Notes: generated from the letters alone by a model not told the origin. Shown: positions 1 to 7,511, numbered from the stretch's first letter. The stretch is DNA of 9,323 bases from Mycobacterium sp. (GCA_018882545.1 VERS01000043.1:1-9323); one strand, 5' to 3'. Translations and numbers: made by a program.

Positions 1-195
1 GCCCTGGTCCGGGTGACGTTGCACGAGGGGCGCAAGCACATCGTTCGCCGCATGCTGGCTGCGGTCGGCTTTCCGGTGCAGTCCCTGGTGCGCACCGACA
101 TCGGTACCCTCAGCCTGGGTGATCAGCGCCCAGGCAGCATCCGGGCCCTGACCCGCAAAGAGGTTGGCGAGCTGTATCGGGCGGTGGGACTGTGA
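1..195 (+). CDS. rluB: 23S rRNA pseudouridine synthase, RluB/RsuA family (3' end only)
   Basis: The reading frame is open from base 1 and ends at TGA 193-195, so only the last 64 residues are visible. They contain the family's C-terminal signature, here [19 protein letters not shown], followed by the usual tail in which an Arg, a Gly-Leu stretch and an LTxxEVxxL helix close the fold (visible [16 protein letters not shown]). In RsuA/RluB/RluE/RluF enzymes this strand-helix unit flanks the active site that converts uridine to pseudouridine in rRNA. The catalytic Asp and the N-terminal S4 domain lie outside the window. The stop overlaps the cmk start (GTGA), as in the mycobacterial rluB-cmk-der operon, and that context is why RluB is preferred over the other family members. 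The fragment alone cannot separate them. Confidence 0.82.
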   Translation, partial: ALVRVTLHEGRKHIVRRMLAAVGFPVQSLVRTDIGTLSLGDQRPGSIRALTRKEVGELYRAVGL

Positions 196-872
196 CCGGA
201 ATCGTGATTGCCATAGACGGCCCTGCGGGCACCGGGAAGTCAAGTGTTGCAAGGGGTTTGGCACGCGCGCTGGGCGCCCGATATGTCGACACCGGAGCTA
301 TGTACCGAATCGCCACCTTGGCCATGCTGCGGGCCGGTGTCGACTTGGGAGATCAGCAGGCAATCGCTGCGGCAGCCGACGTGCCACTCTCGGTGGGTTT
401 CGATCCGCATGTCGAACAGACCTATCTCGCCGGGGAGGATGTGTCGGTGCAGATCCGCAGTGAGGAGGTGACCCGCGCGGTCTCGGCGGTGGCAGCCGTT
501 CCGGCGGTGCGGTCGCACCTGGTTGACTTGCAGCGCGTCCTGGTCGAGGGTTCCGACAGTGTGGTCGTCGAGGGCCGCGACATCGGCACGGTGGTGCTTC
601 CCGGTGCGGATGTGAAGATTTTTTTGACCGCCTCCGCGGAGACCCGGGCGCGACGGCGCAACGATCAGAACGTCGCCGCCGGCCTCGCCGACGATTACGA
701 GACCGTGCTCGCTGATGTGCGGCGCCGCGATCACCTCGACTCGACCCGCACGGTGTCGCCGCTGCGCCCGGCCGAGGACGCCGTCATCGTCGATACCAGC
801 GATATGACCCAGCCCGAGGTCATCGAGTATCTGCGGGATCTGGTCGATCGCCGAACGGGGGCGCCGCGATGA
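192..872 (+). CDS. cmk: Cytidylate kinase (CMP/dCMP kinase)
   Basis: This is a 226-residue protein, a normal length for bacterial Cmk, which phosphorylates CMP and dCMP with ATP in the cytosol for RNA, DNA and phospholipid-precursor synthesis. Residues 10-17 (GPAGTGKS) form the P-loop. DTGAMYR at 33-39 and EGRDIGT at 127-133 are family nucleotide-monophosphate-binding motifs. The Arg-rich LID segment is seen at 151-156 (TRARRR), with [10 protein letters not shown] at 177-186 and the conserved close [16 protein letters not shown] at 190-205. The GTG start shares GTGA with the upstream stop, and the stop shares ATGA with the der start, so translation is probably coupled on both sides. No independent promoter is evident. 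The function is secure from motifs and synteny. Confidence 0.97.
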   Translation: MTGIVIAIDGPAGTGKSSVARGLARALGARYVDTGAMYRIATLAMLRAGVDLGDQQAIAAAADVPLSVGFDPHVEQTYLAGEDVSVQIRSEEVTRAVSAVAAVPAVRSHLVDLQRVLVEGSDSVVVEGRDIGTVVLPGADVKIFLTASAETRARRRNDQNVAAGLADDYETVLADVRRRDHLDSTRTVSPLRPAEDAVIVDTSDMTQPEVIEYLRDLVDRRTGAPR

Positions 873-2275
873 CCCAGGACGGAACGTGGTCCGATGAGAG
901 TGACTGGGAGATCACCGCGGAAGGCTCGACCGGCGAATCCGAGGATGTGCTCGCCACGCCACCGGTGGTGGCGATCGTCGGGCGGCCCAATGTCGGCAAG
1001 TCGACGTTGGTCAACCGGATCCTCGGCCGCCGCGAGGCGGTCGTACAAGACCTTCCGGGAGTCACGCGGGACCGCGTCTCCTACGACGCCTCCTGGAACG
1101 GCCGTCGTTTCGTCGTTCAGGACACCGGGGGATGGGAGCCCGACGCCAAAGGTCTTCAACAGTTGGTGGCCGAGCAGGCTTCGGTGGCGATGCAGACCGC
1201 TGATGCGGTGATCCTCGTCGTCGACGCCGTGGTGGGAGCCACCTCCGGTGATGAGGCGGCGGCCCGGATTCTGCGACGGTCGGGCAAGCCGGTCTTCCTG
1301 GCGGCCAACAAGGTGGACAACGAGAAGGGCGAGGCCGACGCGGCCGCCCTGTGGTCGTTGGGGATGGGGGAGCCACATCCGGTCAGCGCCATGCACGGCC
1401 GTGGGGTGGCGGATCTGCTCGATGACGTGATCGCCGCGCTGCCGGCGGTGTCCGAGTCGGCCACCAGTGCGGGTGGGCCGCGTCGGGTGGCCCTGGTCGG
1501 CAAGCCGAATGTGGGCAAAAGCTCGCTGCTGAACCGGTTGGCCGGTGCGGAGCGTTCGGTGGTGCACGATGTCGCGGGCACCACCGTCGACCCGGTGGAC
1601 TCGCTGATCGAACTCGACGGCAAGGTCTGGCGCTTCGTTGACACCGCCGGTCTGCGTCGCAAGGTCGGTCAGGCCAGTGGGCACGAGTTCTACGCATCGG
1701 TGCGCACCCACAGCGCCATCGACGCGGCCGAGGTGGTGATCGTGCTCGTCGACGCATCCGAGCCGTTGACCGAACAGGATCAGCGGGTGCTGTCGATGGT
1801 GATCGAGGCGGGTCGTGCGCTGGTGCTGGCGTTCAACAAGTGGGACCTCGTCGATGAGGACCGGCGCTATCTGCTTGACCGGGAGATCGACCTGCAGTTG
1901 TCGCAGTTGCAGTGGGCTCCGCGGGTGAACATCTCCGCCAAGACCGGTCGTGCCGTGCAGAAGCTGGTACCTGCCATGGAAACCGCCCTGGGATCCTGGG
2001 ACGCAAGGATTTCCACCGGCCAGCTCAACACCTGGCTCAAGGAGGTCGTCGCCGCAACCCCGCCGCCGGTCCGGGGTGGGAAGCAGCCGCGGATCCTCTT
2101 CGCCACCCAGGCCACGGCCCGGCCGCCGACGTTCGTGCTGTTCACCACCGGTTTCCTGGAGGCGGGCTACCGGCGATTCCTGGAGCGCCGACTGCGCGAG
2201 ACCTTCGGCTTCGAGGGGTCGCCGATCCGGATCAATGTCCGGGTCCGGGAGAAGCGGAAACCGAGAGCCCGCTGA
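869..2275 (+). CDS. der: Ribosome biogenesis GTPase Der (EngA), tandem G domains
   Basis: This 468-residue protein has the hallmark of Der: two consecutive GTPase domains and a C-terminal KH-like domain. It binds GTP and acts in 50S subunit assembly. G domain 1 shows GRPNVGKS at 38-45, GVTRD at 64-68, DTGG at 85-88 and NKVD at 147-150. G domain 2 shows GKPNVGKS at 211-218, the switch segment VAGTT near 235-239, DTAG at 258-261, NKWD at 323-326 and SAKTG at 356-360. The KH-like part spans about 375-460 and ends in a basic tail (EKRKPRAR). A roughly 30-residue acidic N-terminal extension precedes G domain 1. I know such extensions from actinobacterial homologues; its role is unknown to me. The ATG overlaps the cmk stop by 4 bp. 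The gene converges on the large secreted-protein gene with 29 bp between stops. Confidence 0.97.
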   Translation: MTQDGTWSDESDWEITAEGSTGESEDVLATPPVVAIVGRPNVGKSTLVNRILGRREAVVQDLPGVTRDRVSYDASWNGRRFVVQDTGGWEPDAKGLQQLVAEQASVAMQTADAVILVVDAVVGATSGDEAAARILRRSGKPVFLAANKVDNEKGEADAAALWSLGMGEPHPVSAMHGRGVADLLDDVIAALPAVSESATSAGGPRRVALVGKPNVGKSSLLNRLAGAERSVVHDVAGTTVDPVDSLIELDGKVWRFVDTAGLRRKVGQASGHEFYASVRTHSAIDAAEVVIVLVDASEPLTEQDQRVLSMVIEAGRALVLAFNKWDLVDEDRRYLLDREIDLQLSQLQWAPRVNISAKTGRAVQKLVPAMETALGSWDARISTGQLNTWLKEVVAATPPPVRGGKQPRILFATQATARPPTFVLFTTGFLEAGYRRFLERRLRETFGFEGSPIRINVRVREKRKPRAR

Positions 2276-2304
2276 ATGTCGACGCCTGGTCGTGCGGGGG
2301 CAAG

Positions 2305-5300
2305 CTAAGTCGTGATGGCCACGGATTCGGAGAACGGCGAGGTGTTGAACGGGGCGGTGGTTGGCGTGGCCGTCACCGTGACGAAGCTGCCCAGATCCTG
2401 AGCGGAAAATCCGTCAATCGTGATCTCGAATTCCCCTACGGGGACATCGGTTTTGGCGGCCAGCAGCTTGACGCCCTGGACATTGGGGCTGTCGGTTGCA
2501 GGCGACAGGAAAACCTCGAGGGTGTAGGTGCCGGTGTAGCCGGTATCTGCGGGATACGCCGCCACGCTGCCCTTGACAGTCAGCGTCGTGAACAAGATGC
2601 CCGATGCACGCGCCTCGACACTCTGTGGCGCGGGTTGACCGGCATTACCCGGCACGGTGCCCGCTGGGCCCTTCCGCAGCGAGATTCCCTCGGTCTTCAC
2701 CGGTTTGCCGTCCACTACAGGACCGTTGGCAAAGATCGAATTACCCAGGATTGAATTGCCGACGGAGTTGGCATCGACGGTGACGCCGTTACTGCCGTTG
2801 CCGGAGATTTGATTGTCGGCGATGGAGTTGCGGGTGTCTTTAGGATCCTTGGCGGAGTCCTCGGTCACAAAAATCCCGGACTGGGTGTTGTTGCTGATTT
2901 CATTGCGCTGGATTACCGCGTTTTTCGACCTGACCAGCTTGATCCCGTCGGTGCCGCTGCCGCTGACGGTGTTGTCGCTGAGGGTCAGCGTGTCATCCTC
3001 GACCGAGAGGACGCCACTGGCCGTGTTACCGACGATCGCGTTGTTCGAGAGCGTGAGGCCGCTGGTGCCACTGGTCTCGATACCGTTCTTGCCATTGTTG
3101 CTGATCACGAATCCACTGATCCGACCGGAGACGGTCCGGTAGGCGGATCCGATCACCGCACCGCTGTCGGTGAAGCCCCGGATGACGCCACCCTCGGGCA
3201 GGTTGACCTTCACCGAATCGGCATCCCCCTTGTCCTTTTTGACGTTGGGGCCGATCGCGAGGCCGATCGCGGGGGCATTACCCAGGCCCCCGTCGAGGTT
3301 GATGGATCCTCCGGCATTGAATGTTGTTGTTGCGCCCTTCTTGTTCGGCAGCTGGTCGATGACCAGCCCACCGAGCGGGAAGCTCGACCCGACGTCAGCT
3401 TTGAGATCGATGGTGCCCCCGTCGGTGAACATGCTCAGCGAGTAGCCACGCGTCGGTGAGCCGTCGATACGGCCGGCGAAGGTGATTCCGTTGCCCGTCG
3501 CGCTGTTGACGATGGCGACCGGGCCGGCCAGTGTCGCGTCTTCTGCGACGTAGAACGTCCCGTTGGTGGTCACGTTGTAGGTGCCGCTCAGCGCGACCTG
3601 GTCGCCGAACCGCTGGTCGCCGTAGGTGGTCACGCCGGCGTTCACGGAGGTGGTGCCGCCCGGGTCGGTGACGAATGCTTCCAGGGCAACCTGCTGTCCG
3701 ACCCCGCGGGCGAATGTCGTTGCACCAGAGGAGTTGACCGTTAGCGTCTGGTCGCCCACCGGCAGGATTGCGCCGTTGACGGCACCGTAGAACGAGACGT
3801 CGCCGCGCCCGGCGTCGACCACGGTGTCGTCGAGGAGTACGGCGACCCCACCGACACTGAACTGGCCCCCGCTTGTGCGGTACGTCCCTGCCAATTGGGC
3901 GTTCTGGCGATAGGTCTGGTCACCGGTGGTCGTCACCGCGCCGGCCAGGACCTTCGCGCCGCCGTCGTTGGGACGAAGCCAGATAATCTTCCGCTGCACG
4001 TCGAACATCACGTCGTGGGTGTTGTACAGATTCAGGCCGGTATTGGCGTTCTGCGCTTTGGTTACCGCCGACTCGCCGCCGTACTCGACGAAGTCGACTG
4101 ATGGGGTGTTGCCGGCGGTCAGCTTCCACTCGAACGGCTGCCGGCCAGCGGTCGTCGGGAACCGAGCGATCAGATCGGCGGTGGGTTGTAGTTGGCCTTT
4201 GCCGGTCTTGGAGTCGGCGTTGACAACATACGGCGTGCCCTGGGTGACCCTCAGACCGGTCGATGGCGCACCGCTGTCGATGACGGTCTGCAACGGCGTC
4301 GGGCAGGTGACATCCTTGCCGCAGCCGATCGGGAGCAGCCCGTCGGCCCCGTCGGCGTAGTAGGTCGGGGTGATGCCGAACAGTTCCAGCACGGGGTACC
4401 CCGAGACCGGGTAGGTGTTGTCGCCGGGCGCGGCATCGACGGGCACGGCGTAACGGAACTGATCCCGCAGGGTGTCCGTGATCCCGACGGTGAGTTGCGG
4501 ACTGGTGGTACCGATGGGCCCGAGTTGGACGAGGAAGCCGGTGGACAGGTTTCCCGGCAGCTGGAACAGCGGGCTCGCCAGGAAGCCCTGGTCCGCCTTG
4601 CGCAGATTGAACGTGCCGAACGAGGCTCCGAAGTCGCCGAAGAAGCCGTCGAAGGGGGGTGCGTCCGGATTGGTGAAAATGAACGTCGTGGGAGGCTTCT
4701 TCTTGACGTTCCCACCGGTCAGGGCGGCTCCGATCTGGATCGGCCGGTCGGTGGACACCCGCTGGGCCCCGCTGCCGATGGTCACCGCCGCGTTGGCGAC
4801 GACGAAATTGAGAGTGTTGCCCGAGGTGTAGGAAACCGTGTCCGCGACCGTGGTCAGCGGCACGTTCTTCCAGAAGGCCGGGTTGTATCCGGCGAAGAAG
4901 GCGTTGCCGCCGGTGTCGAACTCGTACCTCTGCGAGGGGTTGTCCCCGATGGCGACGTCGATACCGTATTTGACCTCGACCTTCACGTCACCCTTGTCGT
5001 CGGTCTCGAAGAACGGCGCGTAGTGCAACGGAACGGTCTTGGTGTCCGCGGACTGGTCGATCTTCAGAGGTGCGATGCCGCGGGTCAGCAGGCTCGCCAG
5101 CGCCGCCTGACTGCCGACGGCGCCGCTGAATGATGTTGTGCCCAAGGCCGTCACCGTGAGCGATTGTTTACCAGCTCTCGCCGCGTCCACAGTCTGGCGG
5201 AAAGTGACATCACAAGTGCTGTCTGGGGTTTTGCAGGATCCGCCGTCGATTTCGACGTTGCTCTTCAGCACGACCGGCGCGTCGATGTCCACGCCCTGCT

Positions 5301-6411
5301 GTCCGCGAATCGCATCCCGCAGCGACAGCGAACCGCCTTTGACAGCGGCCTTGATTGCGCCGTCGAACCCCGCGTCCGGTCCGAACCGAATCGAATCGAT
5401 CTGGTTGGTCTGCAACGACGCCGCCACACTCCCGGACTCGAGGACAAGTCCCGCGCATCCGGCGTCGCCCGGATTGGACACCTGCACGTCTTTCACCGAT
5501 GCCGAGTCGAACTGGTCGGCCTGCCGGAACGACGGAAGGCCGGACACCTCGATGCGGGTGCCGTCCCGGCGGACGTAAGCCACGCTGCCGGTGTTGACCT
5601 TCACCGTCAGTTCGGTGCCCTGCTGGACAGCCTTCACCCCGGTCGGGATCAGGAACAGGCTGCGCCGGATGAGCACCAGTGCGCCCTCGAGCAGATTCGT
5701 GAACGGGCCGGCGGGAATAGTCGAGAGCCAGTCGAACGTCGAATTGAACAAGCGGGTGACCACTGTGGTGATGGCCTGTCCGAAGGTCTGGGCTTCGGCG
5801 CCCCAGCATGTCCTGCACGCGGCAGCACCGGATGGTGCTCCCCCCGACGGTGCACTGGCTGCGGGCCGGGCGGGAGCTGCGGGCGCGACGGTCAGGGCGG
5901 CGGCCGGTGCCGCCGCCACCGCTGGCCGGTCTTCGACCATCGGGGCCGACCGGACGGCCGCTGATCGCGGCGGGGAATCCTGTGCACGGAGTTCCCCGCC
6001 TACCGCGACCGATGGAAGAGGTTGTGCTGGAATGCTATCCGGGCTCCGGCTGCTTCCTACCGCCCGGCGGCCCGGCGATTCGTCAGCGCTGCTGCTTGCG
6101 GCTGCGCGGGGCTTCGACACGGCCCGGCGCCCCGACGCCGTGTCGCTCGTAGAGCGGCCTCTGGCGGCTCCCGGTGCCGGCACGGTCTCGTCATCGGTTG
6201 TCGCCCTGACTGCGGTGCCGGAACGCGCGGTCGATGTGTCCACCGGCGACGGTCGCCCGGTTCGCGCGGGGGCGGAGTTCGCCGACGGCCCAGTGGCCGC
6301 CGAGGTCGCATCGTCGGCGGGCCCGTCGGCGCTCGCCACCGCGGGAGGCCCTGCCATCGAAAGGCCGAGGACGAAAACCGCTGCACCCAACGCCGGGCCG
6401 CGTGACACCAC
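2305..6411 (-). CDS. Large secreted protein: pepsin-like aspartic protease domain nested in adhesin-type beta repeats, plus beta-helix
   Basis: This is a protein of about 1368 aa (numbering from GTG 6411). Residues 1-28 are a Sec signal peptide ending ASA. An Ala/Pro/Ser/Arg linker covers 29-198. Residues 222-260 are hydrophobic and end near LVLIRRSLFLIPTG, resembling a module I recall from other mycobacterial secreted proteins. Adhesin-like beta repeats lie at about 373-448 and 823-1034, and between them sits a two-lobed aspartic protease domain (449-820; DTGG 499-502, flap Tyr 528, DSGA 712-715). Asn/Gly-rich right-handed beta-helix rungs occupy 1096-1230, and a beta-sandwich (1260-1368) ends near TSPFSESVAITT. 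There is no LPXTG, PE domain or C-terminal membrane segment, so the product is probably released or held on the outer envelope. The start is set by GGAGG at 6419-6423, 7 nt before GTG 6411; ATG 6417 directly abuts the same purine run. The frame is also open far upstream, but that part lies antisense to the transporter and is not used. The substrate is unknown, and surface protease or adhesin is inference. Confidence 0.85.
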   Translation of the reverse strand: MVSRGPALGAAVFVLGLSMAGPPAVASADGPADDATSAATGPSANSAPARTGRPSPVDTSTARSGTAVRATTDDETVPAPGAARGRSTSDTASGRRAVSKPRAAASSSADESPGRRAVGSSRSPDSIPAQPLPSVAVGGELRAQDSPPRSAAVRSAPMVEDRPAVAAAPAAALTVAPAAPARPAASAPSGGAPSGAAACRTCWGAEAQTFGQAITTVVTRLFNSTFDWLSTIPAGPFTNLLEGALVLIRRSLFLIPTGVKAVQQGTELTVKVNTGSVAYVRRDGTRIEVSGLPSFRQADQFDSASVKDVQVSNPGDAGCAGLVLESGSVAASLQTNQIDSIRFGPDAGFDGAIKAAVKGGSLSLRDAIRGQQGVDIDAPVVLKSNVEIDGGSCKTPDSTCDVTFRQTVDAARAGKQSLTVTALGTTSFSGAVGSQAALASLLTRGIAPLKIDQSADTKTVPLHYAPFFETDDKGDVKVEVKYGIDVAIGDNPSQRYEFDTGGNAFFAGYNPAFWKNVPLTTVADTVSYTSGNTLNFVVANAAVTIGSGAQRVSTDRPIQIGAALTGGNVKKKPPTTFIFTNPDAPPFDGFFGDFGASFGTFNLRKADQGFLASPLFQLPGNLSTGFLVQLGPIGTTSPQLTVGITDTLRDQFRYAVPVDAAPGDNTYPVSGYPVLELFGITPTYYADGADGLLPIGCGKDVTCPTPLQTVIDSGAPSTGLRVTQGTPYVVNADSKTGKGQLQPTADLIARFPTTAGRQPFEWKLTAGNTPSVDFVEYGGESAVTKAQNANTGLNLYNTHDVMFDVQRKIIWLRPNDGGAKVLAGAVTTTGDQTYRQNAQLAGTYRTSGGQFSVGGVAVLLDDTVVDAGRGDVSFYGAVNGAILPVGDQTLTVNSSGATTFARGVGQQVALEAFVTDPGGTTSVNAGVTTYGDQRFGDQVALSGTYNVTTNGTFYVAEDATLAGPVAIVNSATGNGITFAGRIDGSPTRGYSLSMFTDGGTIDLKADVGSSFPLGGLVIDQLPNKKGATTTFNAGGSINLDGGLGNAPAIGLAIGPNVKKDKGDADSVKVNLPEGGVIRGFTDSGAVIGSAYRTVSGRISGFVISNNGKNGIETSGTSGLTLSNNAIVGNTASGVLSVEDDTLTLSDNTVSGSGTDGIKLVRSKNAVIQRNEISNNTQSGIFVTEDSAKDPKDTRNSIADNQISGNGSNGVTVDANSVGNSILGNSIFANGPVVDGKPVKTEGISLRKGPAGTVPGNAGQPAPQSVEARASGILFTTLTVKGSVAAYPADTGYTGTYTLEVFLSPATDSPNVQGVKLLAAKTDVPVGEFEITIDGFSAQDLGSFVTVTATPTTAPFNTSPFSESVAITT
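2722..3126 (-). other. Protein domain: right-handed parallel beta-helix (PbH1/NosD-like rungs)
   Basis: This encodes residues about 1096-1230. Five to six rungs of roughly 22-30 residues follow one another, each with an N-x-(I/V)-x-(G/N)-N turn and a (N/D)GI or SGV strand: ISGFVISNNGKNGIE, LTLSNNAIVGNTASGV, LTLSDNTVSGSGTDGI, AVIQRNEISNNTQSGI, NSIADNQISGNGSNGV and NSILGNSIFANG. This is the Asn-ladder pattern of parallel beta-helix proteins, often carbohydrate- or surface-binding. It leads into the C-terminal beta-sandwich. Confidence 0.8.
3310..3945 (-). repeat. Adhesin-type beta repeats, units 2 and 3 (C-terminal to the protease domain)
   Basis: This encodes residues about 823-1034. Unit 2 begins AVTTTGDQTYRQNAQLAGTY and unit 3 begins GVTTYGDQRFGDQVALSGTY. 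Each then has a T.GG/NGTF strand, a F.G.(V/I)(N/D)G strand (FYGAVNG; FAGRIDG), a L.V or LSMF strand, and a VG...L strand. The unit length is about 100 residues. This VTT.GDQ.Y...V.L pattern is common in large secreted adhesins and autotransporter passenger domains. In combination with unit 1 it brackets the protease domain. Confidence 0.65.
3952..5067 (-). other. Protein domain: pepsin-like (A1-type) aspartic protease
   Basis: This encodes residues about 449-820 of the large secreted protein. The order of elements matches both lobes of a pepsin fold: YEFDTGG (catalytic Asp 499), SYTSG with flap Tyr 528 followed by VTIG, FDGFFG near 588-592 (pepsin FDGILG), LTVGITD plus a Tyr-containing AVPVD strand, a Cys pair (697 and 703) just before VIDSGA (catalytic Asp 712), and a closing GLNLYNTHDVMFDVQRK strand pair (pepsin ILGDVF..YYTVFD). 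The catalytic spacing is 213 residues, against 183 in pepsin. Position four of the first motif is Gly rather than Ser/Thr. Known mycobacterial relatives by fold are the C-terminal domains of PE_PGRS16 and PecA/PE_PGRS35; here no PE domain is present. Activity is not shown by sequence. Confidence 0.8.
5068..5295 (-). repeat. Adhesin-type beta repeat, unit 1 (N-terminal to the protease domain)
   Basis: This encodes residues about 373-448 of the secreted protein. The segment GKQSLTVTALGTTSF, continuing through VGSQAAL, aligns with GDQTLTVNSSGATTF and VGQQVAL in unit 2, with 14 identities in 32 positions by hand alignment. The preceding strands (VVLKSNVEIDGG, then VTFRQTVDA) match the VAL and ITFAGRIDG strands of unit 3. 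The pattern resembles filamentous-haemagglutinin-like beta-helix repeats. Confidence 0.6.
5818..6327 (-). other. Low-complexity Ala/Pro/Ser/Thr/Arg linker following the signal peptide
   Basis: This encodes residues about 29-198 of the secreted protein. It is dominated by Ala, Pro, Ser, Thr, Gly and Arg, with few hydrophobic residues until the CRTCW motif at 199-203. The pentapeptide GRRAV occurs twice. Such disordered segments between signal peptide and folded part are usual in mycobacterial cell-envelope proteins and could be O-mannosylated; that is inference. Confidence 0.7.
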
Positions 6412-6418
6412 GAACATC

Positions 6419-6423
6419 CCTCC
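6419..6423 (-). promoter_or_regulatory. Ribosome binding site that decides the start of the large secreted protein
   Basis: On the - strand GGAGG lies 7 nt before GTG 6411 and 10 nt before GTG 6408, whereas only one base separates it from ATG 6417. Normal Shine-Dalgarno spacing therefore favours GTG 6411. All three starts leave a plausible signal peptide with its Arg and hydrophobic core. Confidence 0.6.
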
Positions 6424-6437
6424 GATCCGTTTCCGGA

Positions 6438-6443
6438 AGTTTA
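6438..6443 (-). promoter_or_regulatory. Possible -10 box for the large secreted protein
   Basis: On the - strand TAAACT fits the mycobacterial TANNNT -10 consensus. Transcription would start near 6431, giving a leader of about 20 nt that includes the GGAGG. No convincing -35 box is seen 17-18 bp upstream, so this is tentative. Confidence 0.35.
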
Positions 6444-6474
6444 CGTTCGCCGAGTGGGTGCCGACAGGTGATCC

Positions 6475-6495
6475 GGCGCGTAATCGGGACGCGCC
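6475..6495. promoter_or_regulatory. Perfect inverted repeat in the divergent intergenic region, candidate operator
   Basis: GGCGCGT at 6475-6481 and ACGCGCC at 6489-6495 are exact reverse complements separated by 7 bases (AATCGGG). The element sits upstream of both divergent genes, about 30 bp from each candidate -10 box, where a dimeric regulator could affect either or both. No regulator gene is visible nearby. Confidence 0.4.
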
Positions 6496-6525
6496 ATCCA
6501 GGAGTCGAAGGCACCCGCGCACGAC

Positions 6526-6531
6526 TAGGGT
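6526..6531 (+). promoter_or_regulatory. Possible -10 box giving a leaderless transporter mRNA
   Basis: TAGGGT matches TANNNT and ends 6 nt before GTG 6538, so the likely first transcribed base is the G of the start codon. Leaderless mRNAs are common in mycobacteria. The same bases contain AGGG 7 nt before GTG, so a weak Shine-Dalgarno reading is an alternative if transcription begins further upstream. Confidence 0.4.
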
Positions 6532-6537
6532 TTGCCG

Positions 6538-7320
6538 GTGTCGATAGCGCACATGATCCTCATTGCTCTCGCCGGCGTCGGCGCGGGAGCGGTCAACTCG
6601 CTGGTGGGCTCCGGAACGCTGATCACCTTCCCGACCCTGGTGGCACTGGGCTATCCACCGGTTACCGCCACCATGTCCAACTCGATTGGTCTGGTCGCCG
6701 GCGGCGTCTCGGGTACCTGGGGCTACCGGCGGGAGCTTTCCGGCCAGTGGCAGCGGCTGCGCTGGCAGATACCGGCCTCGGTGATCGGCGCCGGCATCGG
6801 GGCATTCCTGCTTTTGCACCTGCCCGAGAAGGTGTTCACCCAGATCGTGCCGGTCCTGCTCGTCGCGGCGCTGATGTTGGTGGTCGCGGGCCCGCGGGTC
6901 CAGGGATATGCCCGCCGCCGGGCCGAGGCCGCGGGCCGTTCGGCCGAGCACGTGTCCGGCCTGCGGATGGCGGCACTGGTCTGCGGCACATTCCTGGTCG
7001 GCGTATACGGCGGTTACTTCACCGCAGCGCAGGGCATTCTGCTGATCGGGGTGATGGGAGCGCTGCTTCCCGAGGACGTGCAGCGGATGAACGCGGCCAA
7101 GAACCTGCTTTCGATGCTGGTGAACATTGTCGCCGCGGTCAGCTTCCCCCTGGTCGCCTTCGATAGGATCAGCTGGCCGGTGGTCGGGTTGATTGCGGCA
7201 GGTTCGCTGATCGGCGGCTGGCTGGGGGCGCACTACGGCCGCCGGTTGTCGGCGACCGCCCTGCGCGTGGTGATCGTCGTTGTCGGCCTCATCGGGCTGT
7301 ACCGTCTGCTCGAGATGTGA
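6538..7320 (+). CDS. TSUP (TauE/SafE-like) family membrane transporter
   Basis: This is a 260-residue, strongly hydrophobic protein with about eight membrane segments arranged as two related halves. The first half carries GAVNSLVGSGTLITFPTLV (about 18-36), then ALGYPP and an SN-(S/A)-IGLV-GG segment. The second half carries GVYGGYFTAAQGILLIGVMG (155-174), then DVQRMNAAKN (180-189). These are the paired signature motifs of the TSUP family, which exports or imports sulfite, sulfoacetate or other small organic and sulfur anions; the substrate cannot be read from sequence. The basic loop RVQGYARRRAEAAGRS joins the halves. GTG 6538 is chosen because a TANNNT box and an AGGG both precede it at suitable distance; TTG 6532 and ATG 6553 are alternatives. 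The gene is divergent from the secreted protein and followed by tRNA-Pro. Confidence 0.9.
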   Translation: MSIAHMILIALAGVGAGAVNSLVGSGTLITFPTLVALGYPPVTATMSNSIGLVAGGVSGTWGYRRELSGQWQRLRWQIPASVIGAGIGAFLLLHLPEKVFTQIVPVLLVAALMLVVAGPRVQGYARRRAEAAGRSAEHVSGLRMAALVCGTFLVGVYGGYFTAAQGILLIGVMGALLPEDVQRMNAAKNLLSMLVNIVAAVSFPLVAFDRISWPVVGLIAAGSLIGGWLGAHYGRRLSATALRVVIVVVGLIGLYRLLEM

Positions 7321-7359
7321 ACGGGGCATAGCGCGCTCGGCTACCCGCCGGTACTGCGG

Positions 7360-7365
7360 TAGCAT
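7360..7365 (+). promoter_or_regulatory. Possible -10 box for tRNA-Pro
   Basis: TAGCAT fits TANNNT and lies 32 nt before the mature tRNA 5' end, a normal distance for a processed tRNA precursor. No clear -35 box is seen. The box lies at the 3' arm of a small imperfect hairpin (CTACC-C-GC at 7341-7348 with GCGGTAG at 7356-7362). Confidence 0.4.
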
Positions 7366-7397
7366 TCTGACCTGCCGGTCGGCTAAGCGAGCGGCAG

Positions 7398-7471
<74 letters not shown>

Positions 7472-7511
7472 CGCAGGTCAGAGGTGGTTTTGGCGCCTCG
7501 ACCCAGGGGTG

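Noticed and set aside
731..1711. Long - strand frame opposite cmk and der (326 aa)
   Set aside because: Composition of a shadow frame in high-G+C DNA, without motifs, and opposite two certain genes.
2267..2298. Hairpin between the der stop and the secreted-protein stop (CCCGC with GCGGG, inner CGAC/GTCG)
   Set aside because: Short stems with an unbalanced internal loop and no T tract; too weak to call a terminator.
2722..3126. DNA-level tandem repeat or CRISPR-like array in the Asn/Gly-rich region
   Set aside because: The periodicity is at protein level (beta-helix rungs); DNA units vary in length and sequence and show no constant repeat or spacers.
4192..5133. Long + strand frame (313 aa) opposite the protease domain
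   Set aside because: Arg/Gly/Val-rich shadow without motifs; the - strand carries recognisable protease and repeat motifs.
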